NCBI RefSeq assembly: GCF_028747805.1
Contig: NZ_CP114887.1
Span: 3,676,001 to 3,740,000 of the forward strand
Source: Solibacillus daqui
GTDB lineage: Bacteria; Bacillota; Bacilli; Bacillales_A; Planococcaceae
Reading direction: 5' to 3'
Length of the DNA: 64,000 nt
The position numbers were made by a program, and so were the translations under genes. Below, in pieces: positions 1-9,528 of this stretch; the stretch's first letter is position 1, and every line of letters starts with the position of its first letter. The notes below the pieces were generated by a model. That model was given only the letters and a program-made list of their open reading frames with translations. It had not been told where the DNA came from and ran no database searches.

Positions 1-2
1 GC

Positions 3-146
3 GTAATTTTTGTACCTGGTTCAACGATGGGAACTAAAAAAGGGTATATCCGCCTCACTTTCGCGCGTGAAAAAGAAGAAAATATTAAGGAAGGCGTTTA
101 CCGTTTATCAAAAGCATTGGGAAAAATTTCAAAGTGGATGGGCTAA
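3..146 (+). CDS. C-terminal end of a PLP-dependent aminotransferase (partial)
   Basis: An open frame enters from the left edge and ends in TAA at 144-146, giving 47 residues. The stretch VPGSTMG followed by GYIRLTFA and a basic, helical tail (REKEENIKEGVYRLSKAL) resembles the last segment of fold-type I class I/II aminotransferases, where a GxxRLxFA-type strand precedes the final helix. This is similar to the aminotransferase half of MocR-type regulators and to stand-alone aminotransferases. The substrate cannot be told from this fragment, and the start and catalytic lysine lie outside the window. Confidence 0.55.
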   Translation, partial: VIFVPGSTMGTKKGYIRLTFAREKEENIKEGVYRLSKALGKISKWMG

Positions 147-811
147 AACAATGGATATTGGATGGGGATTAACTTCTTTTTTTTAGCTAAGATAAATTTG
201 TGGAAAACAAATCCACGATATAGCTGAAGTGAAGAGCATTTGTAGAGGTTGTCAGTCTTAATCAAACTTAACTATCTATACAATCAGTATCTTCAATTTG
301 GTAGTACGAGGTCGTGAATGTTGAGGACTCGCAACTTGTGGAAGAGTCGCAGTTTCTTCAGACATTGTTTACGATTTAGTAGATTAATCAATCTTATGGC
401 TATAATTGCATCTATATAATTTTTTCTTTATCGCTTAATATAATAAAAATATTATTAGATTGTCCGTACATTGTTCGGAAGACGATTAAGAGTAGCTTTC
501 ATATTTATCTAATTTGTATATACCTCTATTTCATACATGATTATAAATTGATAAGTTTTTTCGAGATCTATCCGAATATTTGATAAGCGAAAGATAAAAG
601 ATCACACGCAGGTCAGACTGCAAGATTGACTGCAAGATGTAATATTATCATTAAGTGATTTCTACCAACTACTATGTAACATTTGAGCTACTGATTTTAT
701 TTTATCAGTAGCTCTTTTTATTTTTTTATAAACGAAATGCTGTTTGATTAAAATTGAGTTTTCATTCACATTTACAAACGAATTGGGTTTGAGTGAATTT
801 ATATAAAGGAT
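147..811. other. Intergenic stretch without recognisable genes
   Basis: About 660 bases of A+T-rich sequence between the aminotransferase end and the transposase remnant. I see no open frame with a ribosome binding site on either strand. The only clear structure is the terminator hairpin at 685-722. Confidence 0.5.
685..722 (+). terminator. Rho-independent terminator
   Basis: A perfect 10-bp stem (GAGCTACTGA / TCAGTAGCTC) with a 10-base A/T loop is followed by a T-rich tract. No gene ends close upstream on the plus strand; the nearest is the aminotransferase at 146, so it may end a long or unrecognised transcript. Confidence 0.7.
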
Positions 812-820
812 GTGTCAATA

Positions 821-1165
821 ATGAACTACATTTTATCAGAGCTTGATATGGAATTAGATTTAGAAATAATTCATCATGAATTAACACCAACAGAAGTCAA
901 TTTATTTATTGAATCGATGACTGTTACCGCTACATGTCCTAAGTGTTTACAAATTAGTCATCGCAAACACGGACAAAGTTTACGAAAAATTCGCGACATA
1001 CCTATTTCAAAAAAAGACGTCTACCTTTATATTCGGTTGAATAAATGGTATTGCACAAATCCCTCATGCCCTTGCAAATATTTCACAGAATCAACTAGGA
1101 TTGCACCCGCATATCAACGCTCTACTTTAAGAGCTACACATTTTTACAAAAAAGCTGGATTATAA
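821..1165 (+). pseudogene. Truncated ISL3-family transposase (N-terminal zinc-finger part)
   Basis: The 114-residue product has the N-terminal layout of ISL3-family transposases: a short lead, then a zinc-binding domain with CPKC and CTNPSC motifs, then a PYQR-like segment (PAYQRST). Full transposases of this family run to roughly 400 residues and carry a DDE catalytic core, which is absent here, so this is a non-functional remnant. AAAGGA at 805-810 fits ATG 821 better than the in-frame GTG at 812, which would be almost in contact with it. No terminal inverted repeats were identified around it. It marks an old insertion. Confidence 0.7.
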
Positions 1166-1198
1166 ATTAAAGTGTTTGATACGTAACAGAGCTAAAAA

Positions 1199-1230
1199 AG
1201 TAATTTGTGTTCTGTAATTACTATATTTTT
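1199..1230 (+). terminator. Possible weak terminator after the transposase remnant
   Basis: A 7-bp stem (AGTAATT / AATTACT) is followed by ATATTTTT. It is short and A/T-only, so support is modest. Confidence 0.3.
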
Positions 1231-1260
1231 CACATTCCGCCCCCTTTACAGTGAATAAGA

Positions 1261-1294
1261 AAAACATAGGGAGATTTTAGTCTTCCTATGTTTT
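1261..1294 (-). terminator. Terminator of the 52-aa gene
   Basis: Ten-bp stem AAAACATAGG / CCTATGTTTT; on the minus strand the 3' arm runs into a T tract. It sits 9 bases after the stop of the small minus-strand gene. Confidence 0.7.
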
Positions 1295-1302
1295 CATTCA
1301 TA

Positions 1303-1461
1303 TTATTTATCTGTTTGTTTTTGCTTTTTTTTAAAATACTCCGCACGTATTTTTTCAAGTTGCTGCTTTTTATCAAATTTGGCAGGCTTGTTTTTTTCAT
1401 GATACTTTGTCACAGCCACCTGACCTTTGGTATCTAATTGATATTTCCCCACTTTGTTCAC
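1303..1461 (-). CDS. Small highly basic protein, 52 aa, unknown function
   Basis: A GTG-started frame of 52 codons (MNKVGKYQLD start, KKKQKQTDK end) read on the minus strand. About a third of the residues are Lys or Arg, with a short N-terminal beta-like segment (KYQLDTKGQVAVTKY) and a charged helical C-terminal half. There is no Cys, signal peptide or membrane segment. Support comes from its protein-like composition, a terminator just after the stop and its placement alone between two other units. The ribosome binding site is weak (AAGAAAAGTAG). I do not recognise the family; a nucleic-acid-binding or ribosome-associated small protein is only a guess from charge. Confidence 0.5.
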   Translation of the reverse strand: MNKVGKYQLDTKGQVAVTKYHEKNKPAKFDKKQQLEKIRAEYFKKKQKQTDK

Positions 1462-1687
1462 CTACTTTTCTTGTCTTTAAAGAAAATCTATCAACAAATA
1501 TAATATACCTTATTTTATTGAAGTAAACCTTTTTACTTTATTACTGTACTGCCTAACCTTGCATATATTAGTAAAAACTTAGTTAAATGATTAGCCAAAT
1601 GTTATTCATTATACTTATCTTTACGACTTTAAAATTGCTGATTCATTTTAAAGTCAATAATCAAGTCACTAATTTTAACTAAAATAA

Positions 1688-1732
1688 AAAATCTCGTTTA
1701 GTAATTTATTATAAATAACTAAACGAGATTTT
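1688..1732 (-). terminator. Terminator downstream of guaA
   Basis: A 15-bp perfect stem (arms 1688-1702 and 1718-1732, core CTCGTTTAGT) with T-rich flanks on both sides, so it can act in both directions. It lies about 85 bases after the guaA stop. Confidence 0.8.
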
Positions 1733-1815
1733 AATTTTTGAAATATAAATAGTTATATGTTAGACATTATTATGACTGCGTTAATAACCTGCTTAGTTTA
1801 TATTATCAAACAGTA

Positions 1816-3366
1816 CTATTCCCACTCAATAGTAGCTGGTGGCTTAGAAGTAATATCATACAGTACGCGGTTAACGCCTGTTACTTCGTTAACAATACGT
1901 ACAGAGATTTTCTCTAACACGTCATATGGAATACGTGCCCAGTCAGAAGTCATACCGTCGATCGATGTTACGCCGCGGATACCGATTGCGTAGTCGTACG
2001 TACGGCCATCGCCCATTACGCCTACTGAACGGATGTCTGGTAATACCGCGAAGTATTGCCAAATGTCGCGCTCAAGACCTGCGTTTTTGATTTCTTCACG
2101 TAGGATGAAGTCAGCTTCACGTACGATTTCTAATTTTTCTTCCGTTACTTCGCCAAGCACACGGATACCTAAACCTGGGCCTGGGAATGGTTGACGCCAT
2201 ACTACTGCTTCTGGAAGACCTAATTCTAAACCTAAAGCGCGTACTTCGTCTTTGAATAATGTATTTAATGGCTCGATTAATTCGAACTTCATGTCTTCTG
2301 GTAATCCACCTACGTTATGGTGAGATTTAATTGTTTGGGCAGTTGCTGTACCTGACTCGATGATGTCTGTGTAAAGCGTGCCTTGTGCTAAGAAGTCCAT
2401 GTTTTCAAGTTTTGCTGATTCTTCGTCAAATACGTAGATAAATTCGTTACCGATGATTTTACGTTTTTGCTCTGGATCAGAAACACCAGCAAGCTTGTTC
2501 ATGAAACGCTCACGTGCATCAATTTTGATTAATTTCATGTCGAAGTCTTCTGTGAAAGTTTTCATAACTTGCTCAACTTCGCCTTTACGGTTTAAGTTGT
2601 GGTCTACGAACATACAAGTTAATTGGTCACCAATTGCTTTGTGGATTAAAACTGCAACTACTGATGAGTCAACACCGCCTGATAACGCACAAAGAACTTG
2701 CTTGTCTCCTACTTGCTCACGGATTTTTGCGATTTCGATGTCGATGAAGTTCGCCATTGACCAGTCACCTTTTGCACCACAAACATTGAATACAAAGTTT
2801 TTCAGTAAGTCATTACCGTATACAGAGTGACGTACTTCTGGGTGGAATTGTACAGCGTATAATTTACGTTCTGTGTTTGCCATTGCAGCGATTGGACACG
2901 CTGGGCTTGTTGCAATTACTTCAAAGCCTTCCGGAACAGCTGTAACATGGTCACCATGACTCATCCAAACAACTTGGTTTTTCGGTAAATCGCCGAATAA
3001 TAAGTTATTTGTTGTTACATCAATTTCTGCTTTACCGTATTCACGCGTTTCCGCACCTTCTACTTTACCACCTTGTGTATGCGCCATTAGCTGCATGCCG
3101 TAGCAAATACCTAAAATCGGTAAACCTAATTCAAAAATCGCCGGATCTACTTTGAATGCAGACTCATCATAAACAGAGTTCGGACCACCTGAGAATACGA
3201 TTCCTACAGCATTCATTCCTTTAATGTCCTCTGCAGTAATTGTATGCGGGTGCAATTCAGAGAACACACCAAATTCACGGATACGACGCGTAATTAATTG
3301 GTTGAACTGACTTCCGAAGTCAAGAACGACAATTTTTTCTTGCTCTTTTAATAAAGGAGTTGACAC
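1816..3366 (-). CDS. guaA: GMP synthase (glutamine-hydrolysing)
   Basis: Converts XMP, ATP and glutamine to GMP in the cytoplasm, the last step of guanine nucleotide synthesis. The 516-residue product has the full family layout: an N-terminal class I glutamine amidotransferase domain (about 1-200) with nucleophile motif GICYG and the His-Glu pair in QFHPEV; the ATP-pyrophosphatase domain with P-loop LSGGVDSS; and the C-terminal dimerisation domain ending in KPPATIEWE. The start is GTG with GAGGTG seven to eight bases upstream. A guanine riboswitch and terminator precede it, so it should be shut off when guanine is plentiful. The neighbouring gene upstream is a decayed paralogue; in B. subtilis guaA likewise follows yebA. 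Confidence 0.97.
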   Translation of the reverse strand: MSTPLLKEQEKIVVLDFGSQFNQLITRRIREFGVFSELHPHTITAEDIKGMNAVGIVFSGGPNSVYDESAFKVDPAIFELGLPILGICYGMQLMAHTQGGKVEGAETREYGKAEIDVTTNNLLFGDLPKNQVVWMSHGDHVTAVPEGFEVIATSPACPIAAMANTERKLYAVQFHPEVRHSVYGNDLLKNFVFNVCGAKGDWSMANFIDIEIAKIREQVGDKQVLCALSGGVDSSVVAVLIHKAIGDQLTCMFVDHNLNRKGEVEQVMKTFTEDFDMKLIKIDARERFMNKLAGVSDPEQKRKIIGNEFIYVFDEESAKLENMDFLAQGTLYTDIIESGTATAQTIKSHHNVGGLPEDMKFELIEPLNTLFKDEVRALGLELGLPEAVVWRQPFPGPGLGIRVLGEVTEEKLEIVREADFILREEIKNAGLERDIWQYFAVLPDIRSVGVMGDGRTYDYAIGIRGVTSIDGMTSDWARIPYDVLEKISVRIVNEVTGVNRVLYDITSKPPATIEWE

Positions 3367-3412
3367 AATTTTTCACCTCTTCAAAATTTATTGTGGCCAA
3401 TATTTAAGAAAA

Positions 3413-3442
3413 AACGCGTAAGAAAATAAATTTCTACGCGTT
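3413..3442 (-). terminator. Riboswitch-controlled terminator of guaA
   Basis: Stem AACGCGTA / TACGCGTT with a T run on the minus strand, placed between the guanine aptamer and guaA. It is the expected expression platform: formed when ligand is bound. Confidence 0.85.
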
Positions 3443-3501
3443 CATATTTCATCTCTTTTGCCGATAGATACAGCTATCCCGTGAAAGAAATAGCGCAACT
3501 A

Positions 3502-3572
3502 CCGTCATAGATAAGTTATTTAAGGTAACTTAGTAGAAACATCTGGACCCTATTTCCAGACTTATATGAAGG
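3502..3572 (-). promoter_or_regulatory. Purine (guanine) riboswitch aptamer
   Basis: Read on the minus strand it has the purine-riboswitch core: P1 arm CCTTCATA, the TATAA junction, a 7-bp P2 with loop AATAGGG, junction GTTTCTAC, a 7-bp P3 with loop CCTTAAA, and closing CTATGACGG. The specificity base in the J3/1 segment (TCTATGA) is C, the guanine-type base, where adenine-type switches have U. One mismatch is seen in P1. It controls guaA. Confidence 0.93.
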
Positions 3573-3827
3573 CACACTTTTTATTTTTTAAATTTTACTC
3601 TTTACAAAAAACAAAATCAACAGCTAACCATATTGATTTAATATTCTTATTTTTCCACAAAGTATTGCAAACCACGAAAAAACGTGTTCGAAAACAATTT
3701 CGTAACACGTTTTTTGTAATAGTTTCCTTACATTGGATGTAACTATTGATATAACTATTTATCGTGCGGCTGTCGCTTCGCTTTCGCCGCAAAATTATTT
3801 CGCTCCTTAACGGAGAGCGAAATAATT
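3573..3827. other. Intergenic region between the two guaA-type genes
   Basis: Holds two strong hairpins (3677-3715 and 3792-3828) and the guaA promoter region. An 80-codon frame here lacks a ribosome binding site, overlaps both terminators and looks like chance. Confidence 0.5.
3677..3715. terminator. Strong bidirectional terminator
   Basis: Twelve-bp stem AAAAAACGTGTT / AACACGTTTTTT, with poly-T on either strand. It lies between the guaA paralogue and the guanine riboswitch and insulates the two transcription units. Confidence 0.75.
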
Positions 3828-3828
3828 T
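3792..3828 (-). terminator. Hairpin at the end of the guaA paralogue
   Basis: Fourteen-bp stem (arms 3792-3805 and 3815-3828, core TTTCGCTC) that overlaps the TGA of the guaA-like gene and is followed on the minus strand by TTTT only; a moderate terminator, with 3677-3715 as a back-up. Confidence 0.55.
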
Positions 3829-5132
3829 CACTCCCACTCAATTGTGCCGCCTGGTTTTGGCGATAAATCGTAGCATACGCGGTTGACATGCTTTACTTCA
3901 TTAATGATACGGTCTGTAATTTTTAATAAAATTGGCCATTCAATTTGTTCGATTGATGCCGTCATTGCGTCAATTGTATTTACTGCACGAATAATTACTG
4001 GATATTCGTACGTACGTTCATTGTTGCGAACACCAACCGATTTGAAGTTTGGTACAACCGTAAAGTATTGCCACACTTTTTGATCTAATCCTGCAAGTGC
4101 AAATTCTTCACGTAAAATGGCATCTGATTCACGTACTGCTTCAAGACGCTCTGGCTCGATTTCACCTAAAACGCGCACACCTAATCCCGGACCTGGGAAT
4201 GGTTGACGGTATACCATATCATGAGGTAAACCTAATTCAACACCACATGCACGTACTTCGTCTTTGAAAAGTTGGAATAATGGTTCAACTAATTCAAATT
4301 GTAAATCCTCTGGTAATCCACCTACATTGTGATGTGATTTAACAACTTTATGTGTCTTCGTACCTGATTCTACGATATCTGGGTAAATTGTTCCTTGGGC
4401 TAAGAAATCAATACCTTCTTGCTTACGTGCTTCTTCTTCAAACACACGGATAAATTCATTCCCGATAATTTTACGTTTTTCTTCTGGTTCACTTACACCT
4501 TTTAACTTACCTAAAAAGCGCTCACTTGCGTCTACGTAAACAAGGTTTTCTTCCAGATCCTTTTCGAACATAGCGATAACGCCTTCAGATTCATTTTTAC
4601 GCATTAAACCATGATTAACGTGTACACAAACTAATTGCTTACCAATTGCTTTAATAAGTAATGCTGCTACAACTGAAGAATCCACGCCTCCTGAAAGCGC
4701 TAAAAGCACCTTTTTATCTCCAACTTGTTGGCGAATTAATGCTACTTGATCTTCAATGAAGTTTTTCATATTCCAGTTTGCTTCTGCCTTGCATATCTCA
4801 AAAACGAACTCCTTTAAAAAGGCTTTCGTTTCTTCTTCGTTTGGCCATTTATCTAAAGTTTGTGATGCTTGAGTAGATGGGTGCTCTACGCTAATAACAG
4901 GAATGTTTAAATTATAAATTTCAGCTAATACGTCGATTGCTTCTCCATCAACGATATTGTTTACACCGCCATTTAAAATAATCCCTTTTACTGTTTTTAA
5001 ACCTTGGATATTTTGCGCAGTAATATCATGTGGGTGAATCTCACTATATACACCTAATTCACGAATCCAACGAGCTATCGTTGTATTTTCACTGCTACCT
5101 AAATCCAATACTAAAATATTATCCTGCTTCAA
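3828..5132 (-). CDS. GuaA paralogue with degenerate glutaminase domain
   Basis: A 434-residue protein closely resembling GMP synthase over its ATP-pyrophosphatase and dimerisation domains (P-loop [26 protein letters not shown], end KPGGTIEWE). The N-terminal amidotransferase domain is reduced to about 130 residues: the first 80 still align (VLDLGSS, RELGVYSEIHPHDITAQNI), but the GICYG nucleophile segment and about 80 following residues are gone, and no intact FHPE is left. It therefore cannot hydrolyse glutamine by itself. The start is TTG with AGGAGG ten bases upstream. It sits between yebA and the complete guaA, so it looks like a tandem duplicate that diverged. It could use free ammonia, borrow a glutaminase, or have a new substrate. 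Confidence 0.85.
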   Translation of the reverse strand: MKQDNILVLDLGSSENTTIARWIRELGVYSEIHPHDITAQNIQGLKTVKGIILNGGVNNIVDGEAIDVLAEIYNLNIPVISVEHPSTQASQTLDKWPNEEETKAFLKEFVFEICKAEANWNMKNFIEDQVALIRQQVGDKKVLLALSGGVDSSVVAALLIKAIGKQLVCVHVNHGLMRKNESEGVIAMFEKDLEENLVYVDASERFLGKLKGVSEPEEKRKIIGNEFIRVFEEEARKQEGIDFLAQGTIYPDIVESGTKTHKVVKSHHNVGGLPEDLQFELVEPLFQLFKDEVRACGVELGLPHDMVYRQPFPGPGLGVRVLGEIEPERLEAVRESDAILREEFALAGLDQKVWQYFTVVPNFKSVGVRNNERTYEYPVIIRAVNTIDAMTASIEQIEWPILLKITDRIINEVKHVNRVCYDLSPKPGGTIEWE

Positions 5133-5233
5133 CCTGATACAACCTCCTCTTAATCCTACTAATTCTACCCTGTTTTTCTTGTTTTACCAAATGTTTTTTA
5201 GATTCTTCGTTTGGTTCTGAAATGAGCACAATG

Positions 5234-5239
5234 ATTATA
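5234..5239 (-). promoter_or_regulatory. Possible -10 box upstream of the guaA paralogue
   Basis: A perfect TATAAT on the minus strand about 100 bases before the TTG start; no good -35 hexamer is found at 17-bp spacing. Confidence 0.3.
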
Positions 5240-5255
5240 GCAGATGGGTATCCAA

Positions 5256-7412
5256 TCAATTACTCGTACGATTGATTAAATACTCCCAGTTTTCTTTTAC
5301 TTTAGTTGTATCAAAATTATGTGAATTGCCGGCGTAAATATATTGCTCATACACAGCTGTTAGCTCACTCATTTTTGTTGTTTCAAGCGCACGGTCCACA
5401 CGAATTGCGAAATTTTGCAATGTCTCATACGTACCACGTTTTAAGTAGATTCGTTCAAGCTGCTTTAACAATACAAAATATACATTCTCAAATTGATCCG
5501 GATTATTTAACTTCGAACGGTTCATTTGCACAGCAAGTTTTGGTTGCCATTTCCCGCGCATACGCCATGCAATAATTGCACCTACAATGAGCACTGCCGT
5601 TAAAACATAAAGCACCCATTTATATTTCGCAAAATCAATCGCCAATTTTTTGTTTCCACCAGCCGTTGTTTCTTGCTTTTCTGGCTGAGGGCGCTCTACT
5701 TCTGGCGTTTCAGGTTCTGGTAATTGTTCTTCACCTGGTGCTATTTCGATATCATAGTCAATGTTCATCGGGTTACTAAAACCAATTGTCGGCTCAAATG
5801 GCATCCAACCAATGCCGTCTATATAAGCCTCTACCCATGAATGGGCATCATTGTTCGTCACGCGGTAGGTCGTCATACCGTCACTTGATGCCACACGCTC
5901 ACCACTCGCAAAACCTTTTACCCATCGCGCTTGAATACCAACTGAACGTAACATTACAACCATCGAAGTTGAGAAATTATCACAGTAGCCCAACATTGTT
6001 TCGAATAAAAATTGATCGACATAATCCTCATCTTTTGCCGGCTGTGATACATTTTTCGTTTCATATTTGAATCCACTACGCGCGAAATAACTTTCAATCG
6101 CACGTGCTTTATCATAAACACTTTCATAACCGCCCGTTATTTCGTGCGCTAAATCAATTACACGCCTTGGCAGCTGTTCTGGCAGTTGCAAATAACGCTG
6201 GTCAGATTCTGTTGAGGACACCGTTTCCTTCAATGCTGTATAATTATATTCTGGCTGTTGGAACGTAATTTCATAATTAGTTGGTTCTTCTCCCTCGCCT
6301 AACTGACCGTTCAACAACCAATTTATTTTTTCGTTTGCCTCATTAAACCTTAAATTATTTGCATTTGGATCGTCTGTCCAGTAACCCGTTGTCCCATAAG
6401 CTTGTAGTAAAAAGTCATATTCCCCCATCGAATGAACTTCAACCTTTTGAGGTTCCACATCCCCCGGCATAATCGACAAACCGATTGGATCAGTAAATTG
6501 TAAATGAGATATAGCGTCTTGCTCACTCGTATGAAGCCAGCCCTTTGACGTATAATAATCCTTCGTTTCTACACGCCAATATTGACGAATCGGCGTTTCA
6601 ATTTCATATACAACCGTATCGTCACCGACAAATGGCCCCCCTAAACTTTCGTCATTATCACCATAACCAACTGTTGCGACCGAACCGCTAGATGATGAAT
6701 CACCTAATCCAACCATTCCCTTCATATAAGGAACAGGGTCTGGCCATTGCGGCTCGGCTTTTGGTAAAAACGTCGCGGCAAGCCCTGCTATTGTGACAAA
6801 CAAAATAATCGGAGTTGCAAATAGTAAATAGCTCCCCCAATCCTTTTGCATATTGGCTGATTGCATTAACCGTTTTATAAATAAAAGTGATGTTAGCACA
6901 AGTCCCAAGATCATCACTTTTATAATTGCTACCGTGCCATCATATTCTGTAAAAGTATCGAGCGTTCCGATAAAAAACACAGTCAACACAAGGAAATAAT
7001 AAACCGTATGACGCACGCTCACCCAATGCTGAATTAAATAAATGAGCATCCATATTAAAATAAAGAAAAGGCTCGTTCGAAATGGGTCACTTACTAAAAC
7101 CCAATCTCCTGTTATTAATACATCAACATTGTAACGCAGCTCATTCGATAAAAACTGCATCGTCGTCAATTCGCCTCTGTTATAAACACTTACAATAAAC
7201 CACGTTATATATAGTATTTTCAGCGACCACGATATAATAATTGGTAAATTAAATACGCCAATGGTTAAACAAATTGCCATAAACAATAGGAATTGTGTGA
7301 AATAGCCTGTATTTGTTAGCTGCACAATCGGCATTAACCATTCACGCAGAATCAGTAAAATAATAATGTAGAAAACAGCTAATTCTATTTTTTCGGGTGT
7401 GCTTCGTTTCAT
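5256..7412 (-). CDS. yebA: Transglutaminase-like membrane protein (YebA/TgpA type)
   Basis: A 718-residue membrane protein. The N-terminal 210 residues hold about seven hydrophobic segments; an extracytoplasmic part follows with a transglutaminase-like core carrying the cysteine in MLGYCDNF and histidine in NDAHSWVEAY; a Pro/Glu-rich linker leads to one more membrane helix (KWVLYVLTAVLIVG) and a C-terminal DUF4129-like tail. The layout matches the TgpA/YebA family. It is the last of three genes with 4-base ATGA overlaps (moxR, DUF58, this), the same order as B. subtilis yeaC-yeaD-yebA. The physiological substrate of the Bacillus family is not established as far as I know. Confidence 0.88.
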   Translation of the reverse strand: MKRSTPEKIELAVFYIIILLILREWLMPIVQLTNTGYFTQFLLFMAICLTIGVFNLPIIISWSLKILYITWFIVSVYNRGELTTMQFLSNELRYNVDVLITGDWVLVSDPFRTSLFFILIWMLIYLIQHWVSVRHTVYYFLVLTVFFIGTLDTFTEYDGTVAIIKVMILGLVLTSLLFIKRLMQSANMQKDWGSYLLFATPIILFVTIAGLAATFLPKAEPQWPDPVPYMKGMVGLGDSSSSGSVATVGYGDNDESLGGPFVGDDTVVYEIETPIRQYWRVETKDYYTSKGWLHTSEQDAISHLQFTDPIGLSIMPGDVEPQKVEVHSMGEYDFLLQAYGTTGYWTDDPNANNLRFNEANEKINWLLNGQLGEGEEPTNYEITFQQPEYNYTALKETVSSTESDQRYLQLPEQLPRRVIDLAHEITGGYESVYDKARAIESYFARSGFKYETKNVSQPAKDEDYVDQFLFETMLGYCDNFSTSMVVMLRSVGIQARWVKGFASGERVASSDGMTTYRVTNNDAHSWVEAYIDGIGWMPFEPTIGFSNPMNIDYDIEIAPGEEQLPEPETPEVERPQPEKQETTAGGNKKLAIDFAKYKWVLYVLTAVLIVGAIIAWRMRGKWQPKLAVQMNRSKLNNPDQFENVYFVLLKQLERIYLKRGTYETLQNFAIRVDRALETTKMSELTAVYEQYIYAGNSHNFDTTKVKENWEYLINRTSN

Positions 7413-8587
7413 AGCGATTCCACCTCCGATTGCAGATGTGCCAGCTCTTTAATAATATGCACTTCATTTTGATTTTTTAGATGCACTGGCTCGGCTTCAC
7501 CATTTACAACAAAGCACACAATTTTGCCCACGCTTTTAGTGCTCGCATTTAGTGCTTCTTGTAGCTCTGGCATCCATTCACCTGTAATGATGATGACAAC
7601 CGAGCGACTCATTACCTTTTGTTCTTCAAATAATAAACGCTCTACACCAAACTGCGCATCTGGCTGTACCTTAACAAAATGCTGCAGGACCTTTTTGAAT
7701 TGACTTTCTGTTTTGATAACTGGTGCAAAGTAACGGTCTGTCCCCGCACTTAAAAACGAGATATCCCCGCGCTCTTTCATCGTTTTATGAATATACGATG
7801 CTGCAAACTCCACCACTTGTTCAAAGTTCTTTTGTACAGCACGGTCAATTAACACAAATGTATTTTGTGCATTACGGTCCTCAAATTCCTTCGTACGCAG
7901 CTCTCCATTTTTCGCAAATGACTTCCAATGAATCCATGAAAAACGATCCCCTGGTACGTATTCACGCACACCGGTTGCCATTGTCGTATCTTTAATAAGT
8001 GAATAGCGTGCTTGACTCGCCCCTTGATCATACTGCATCACAATTTGTTCCGTTTTGACATCGTAAATTTTTGGATACACTAAAAACATTTGCGGATGCT
8101 CAATGACCACTTGACGAATCGTCCATCCAAAGAAATCTGTACACATCACTTCAATTCCATTAAAATGATGCTCGCCTCGTTTTAAATCGTGTAATTCATA
8201 TGTCCACTCGAACTCACTTTTCCAACCAACTAAAAATAACTTCGTAGCATGGCTATTTACCCCCTCAAAAAAGGCAGCATCCATAGCCATTTCTCGTGCA
8301 GTCATAAAGACAATTGGAAACCAACTTTTATTGCGAAAGCGTACTGTCACCTCTATTGTATCGCCTCGTTCAATCGCTTCTTTCGATAATGCCCGTGACA
8401 CTTGTTGTATGCGGATCGGTACAATTGCTAGCAAAATGGAGTAAATGGAAAATGGTAAAATCGTAAAAAATACAAACCAACTCACAAATCCACCTTGGAA
8501 CATCGCGTAGCAATATGTAATGATTAATAGCGCAATTACCGTTAACAGTCTACCTCCATGCTGAAAGAAGTATCGGATTTTTTTCAT
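7409..8587 (-). CDS. yeaD: DUF58 domain protein (YeaD type)
   Basis: A 392-residue protein with two hydrophobic helices at about 15-60, then a soluble region with the conserved DUF58 block (GDRFSWIHWKSFAKNGELRT) at about 215-235, followed by a von Willebrand A-like fold (TFVLIDRA). DUF58 proteins accompany MoxR ATPases and are thought to be their substrates or partners. The start overlaps the moxR stop by 4 bases and its stop overlaps yebA by 4 bases, so the three are translationally coupled. Confidence 0.88.
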   Translation of the reverse strand: MKKIRYFFQHGGRLLTVIALLIITYCYAMFQGGFVSWFVFFTILPFSIYSILLAIVPIRIQQVSRALSKEAIERGDTIEVTVRFRNKSWFPIVFMTAREMAMDAAFFEGVNSHATKLFLVGWKSEFEWTYELHDLKRGEHHFNGIEVMCTDFFGWTIRQVVIEHPQMFLVYPKIYDVKTEQIVMQYDQGASQARYSLIKDTTMATGVREYVPGDRFSWIHWKSFAKNGELRTKEFEDRNAQNTFVLIDRAVQKNFEQVVEFAASYIHKTMKERGDISFLSAGTDRYFAPVIKTESQFKKVLQHFVKVQPDAQFGVERLLFEEQKVMSRSVVIIITGEWMPELQEALNASTKSVGKIVCFVVNGEAEPVHLKNQNEVHIIKELAHLQSEVESL

Positions 8588-9528
8588 TCCACAACATACC
8601 TTTTCACAGGCACATTCACAAATCGGAGCACACGATTAATTACCTGTTCCTCTGTCACGCCCTCATAGCGCGCCTCTGGTTTTAAAATTAAACGGTGACC
8701 AAATACAAACTTCGTTAAATACTGCACATCATCTGGAACAACATAATCGCGCCCTTTCATAAAGGCATAGCTTTGCGCAGCACGCATTAACGCAATCGAA
8801 GCACGTGGACTCACACCTAAATACACATGTTCGTGATAGCGTGTATGTTGCGCTAGCGATACGATATATTCTTTAATATTGTCCTCTACATGCACTTGTT
8901 TCACTTGTTTTTTCAGTTCAATTAATTGTTCAATCGACAGTACAGCAGCAATTTCATCAATTGGCACTGAATTTTCTGCACGGCGTAGCACTTCTATTTC
9001 TTCATCTTTTGTTGGATAACCCATTCTAATTTTTAGTAAAAAGCGGTCTAACTGCGCTTCTGGTAAAGGGTATGTCCCTTCATATTCAATCGGGTTTTGC
9101 GTAGCCATGACAAAGAACGGCTTTGGCAATGAAAGCGTCTCACCATCTACAGTAATTGACGATTCTTCCATACTTTCTAGTAGGGCTGCTTGTGTTTTCG
9201 GCGATGTACGGTTAATTTCATCGGCTAATACGATGTTACCGACAATCGGTCCTGGGCGAAATTCAAATTGTAATGTTTTTGGATTATATACCGATACCCC
9301 AATTACATCAGAAGGTAGTAAATCTGGCGTAAATTGAATACGCTTAAAGCTTGCACCTAGAGACTTGGAAAGCGCGCGCACCATCATCGTTTTTCCTACG
9401 CCCGGCACATCCTCTAATAATAAATGCCCCCCCGCAAGCAAAGACACGATACTTAACTCCGCAATCTCACGTTTCCCTATCATCACTTTTTCGATATTTC
9501 TGATAATTCTTTCGATTTGTTCGTTCAT
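8584..9528 (-). CDS. yeaC: MoxR-family AAA+ ATPase
   Basis: A 314-residue AAA+ ATPase with Walker A VPGVGKT (residues about 41-47), Walker B VLADEINR, sensor-1 ATQNP and the C-terminal lid. MoxR proteins act as chaperone-like ATPases that assemble or activate VWA/DUF58 partner proteins; the DUF58 gene follows directly. AGGAGGG lies seven bases before ATG 9528. It is the promoter-proximal gene of the operon, corresponding to B. subtilis yeaC. Confidence 0.9.
   Translation of the reverse strand: MNEQIERIIRNIEKVMIGKREIAELSIVSLLAGGHLLLEDVPGVGKTMMVRALSKSLGASFKRIQFTPDLLPSDVIGVSVYNPKTLQFEFRPGPIVGNIVLADEINRTSPKTQAALLESMEESSITVDGETLSLPKPFFVMATQNPIEYEGTYPLPEAQLDRFLLKIRMGYPTKDEEIEVLRRAENSVPIDEIAAVLSIEQLIELKKQVKQVHVEDNIKEYIVSLAQHTRYHEHVYLGVSPRASIALMRAAQSYAFMKGRDYVVPDDVQYLTKFVFGHRLILKPEARYEGVTEEQVINRVLRFVNVPVKRYVVE

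Noticed and set aside
812..1165. Active ISL3 insertion sequence
   Set aside because: Only the N-terminal zinc-finger part remains and no inverted repeats were found.
3595..3837. 80-codon minus-strand frame between the two guaA-type genes
   Set aside because: No ribosome binding site, overlaps two terminators and the paralogue's end; composition looks random.
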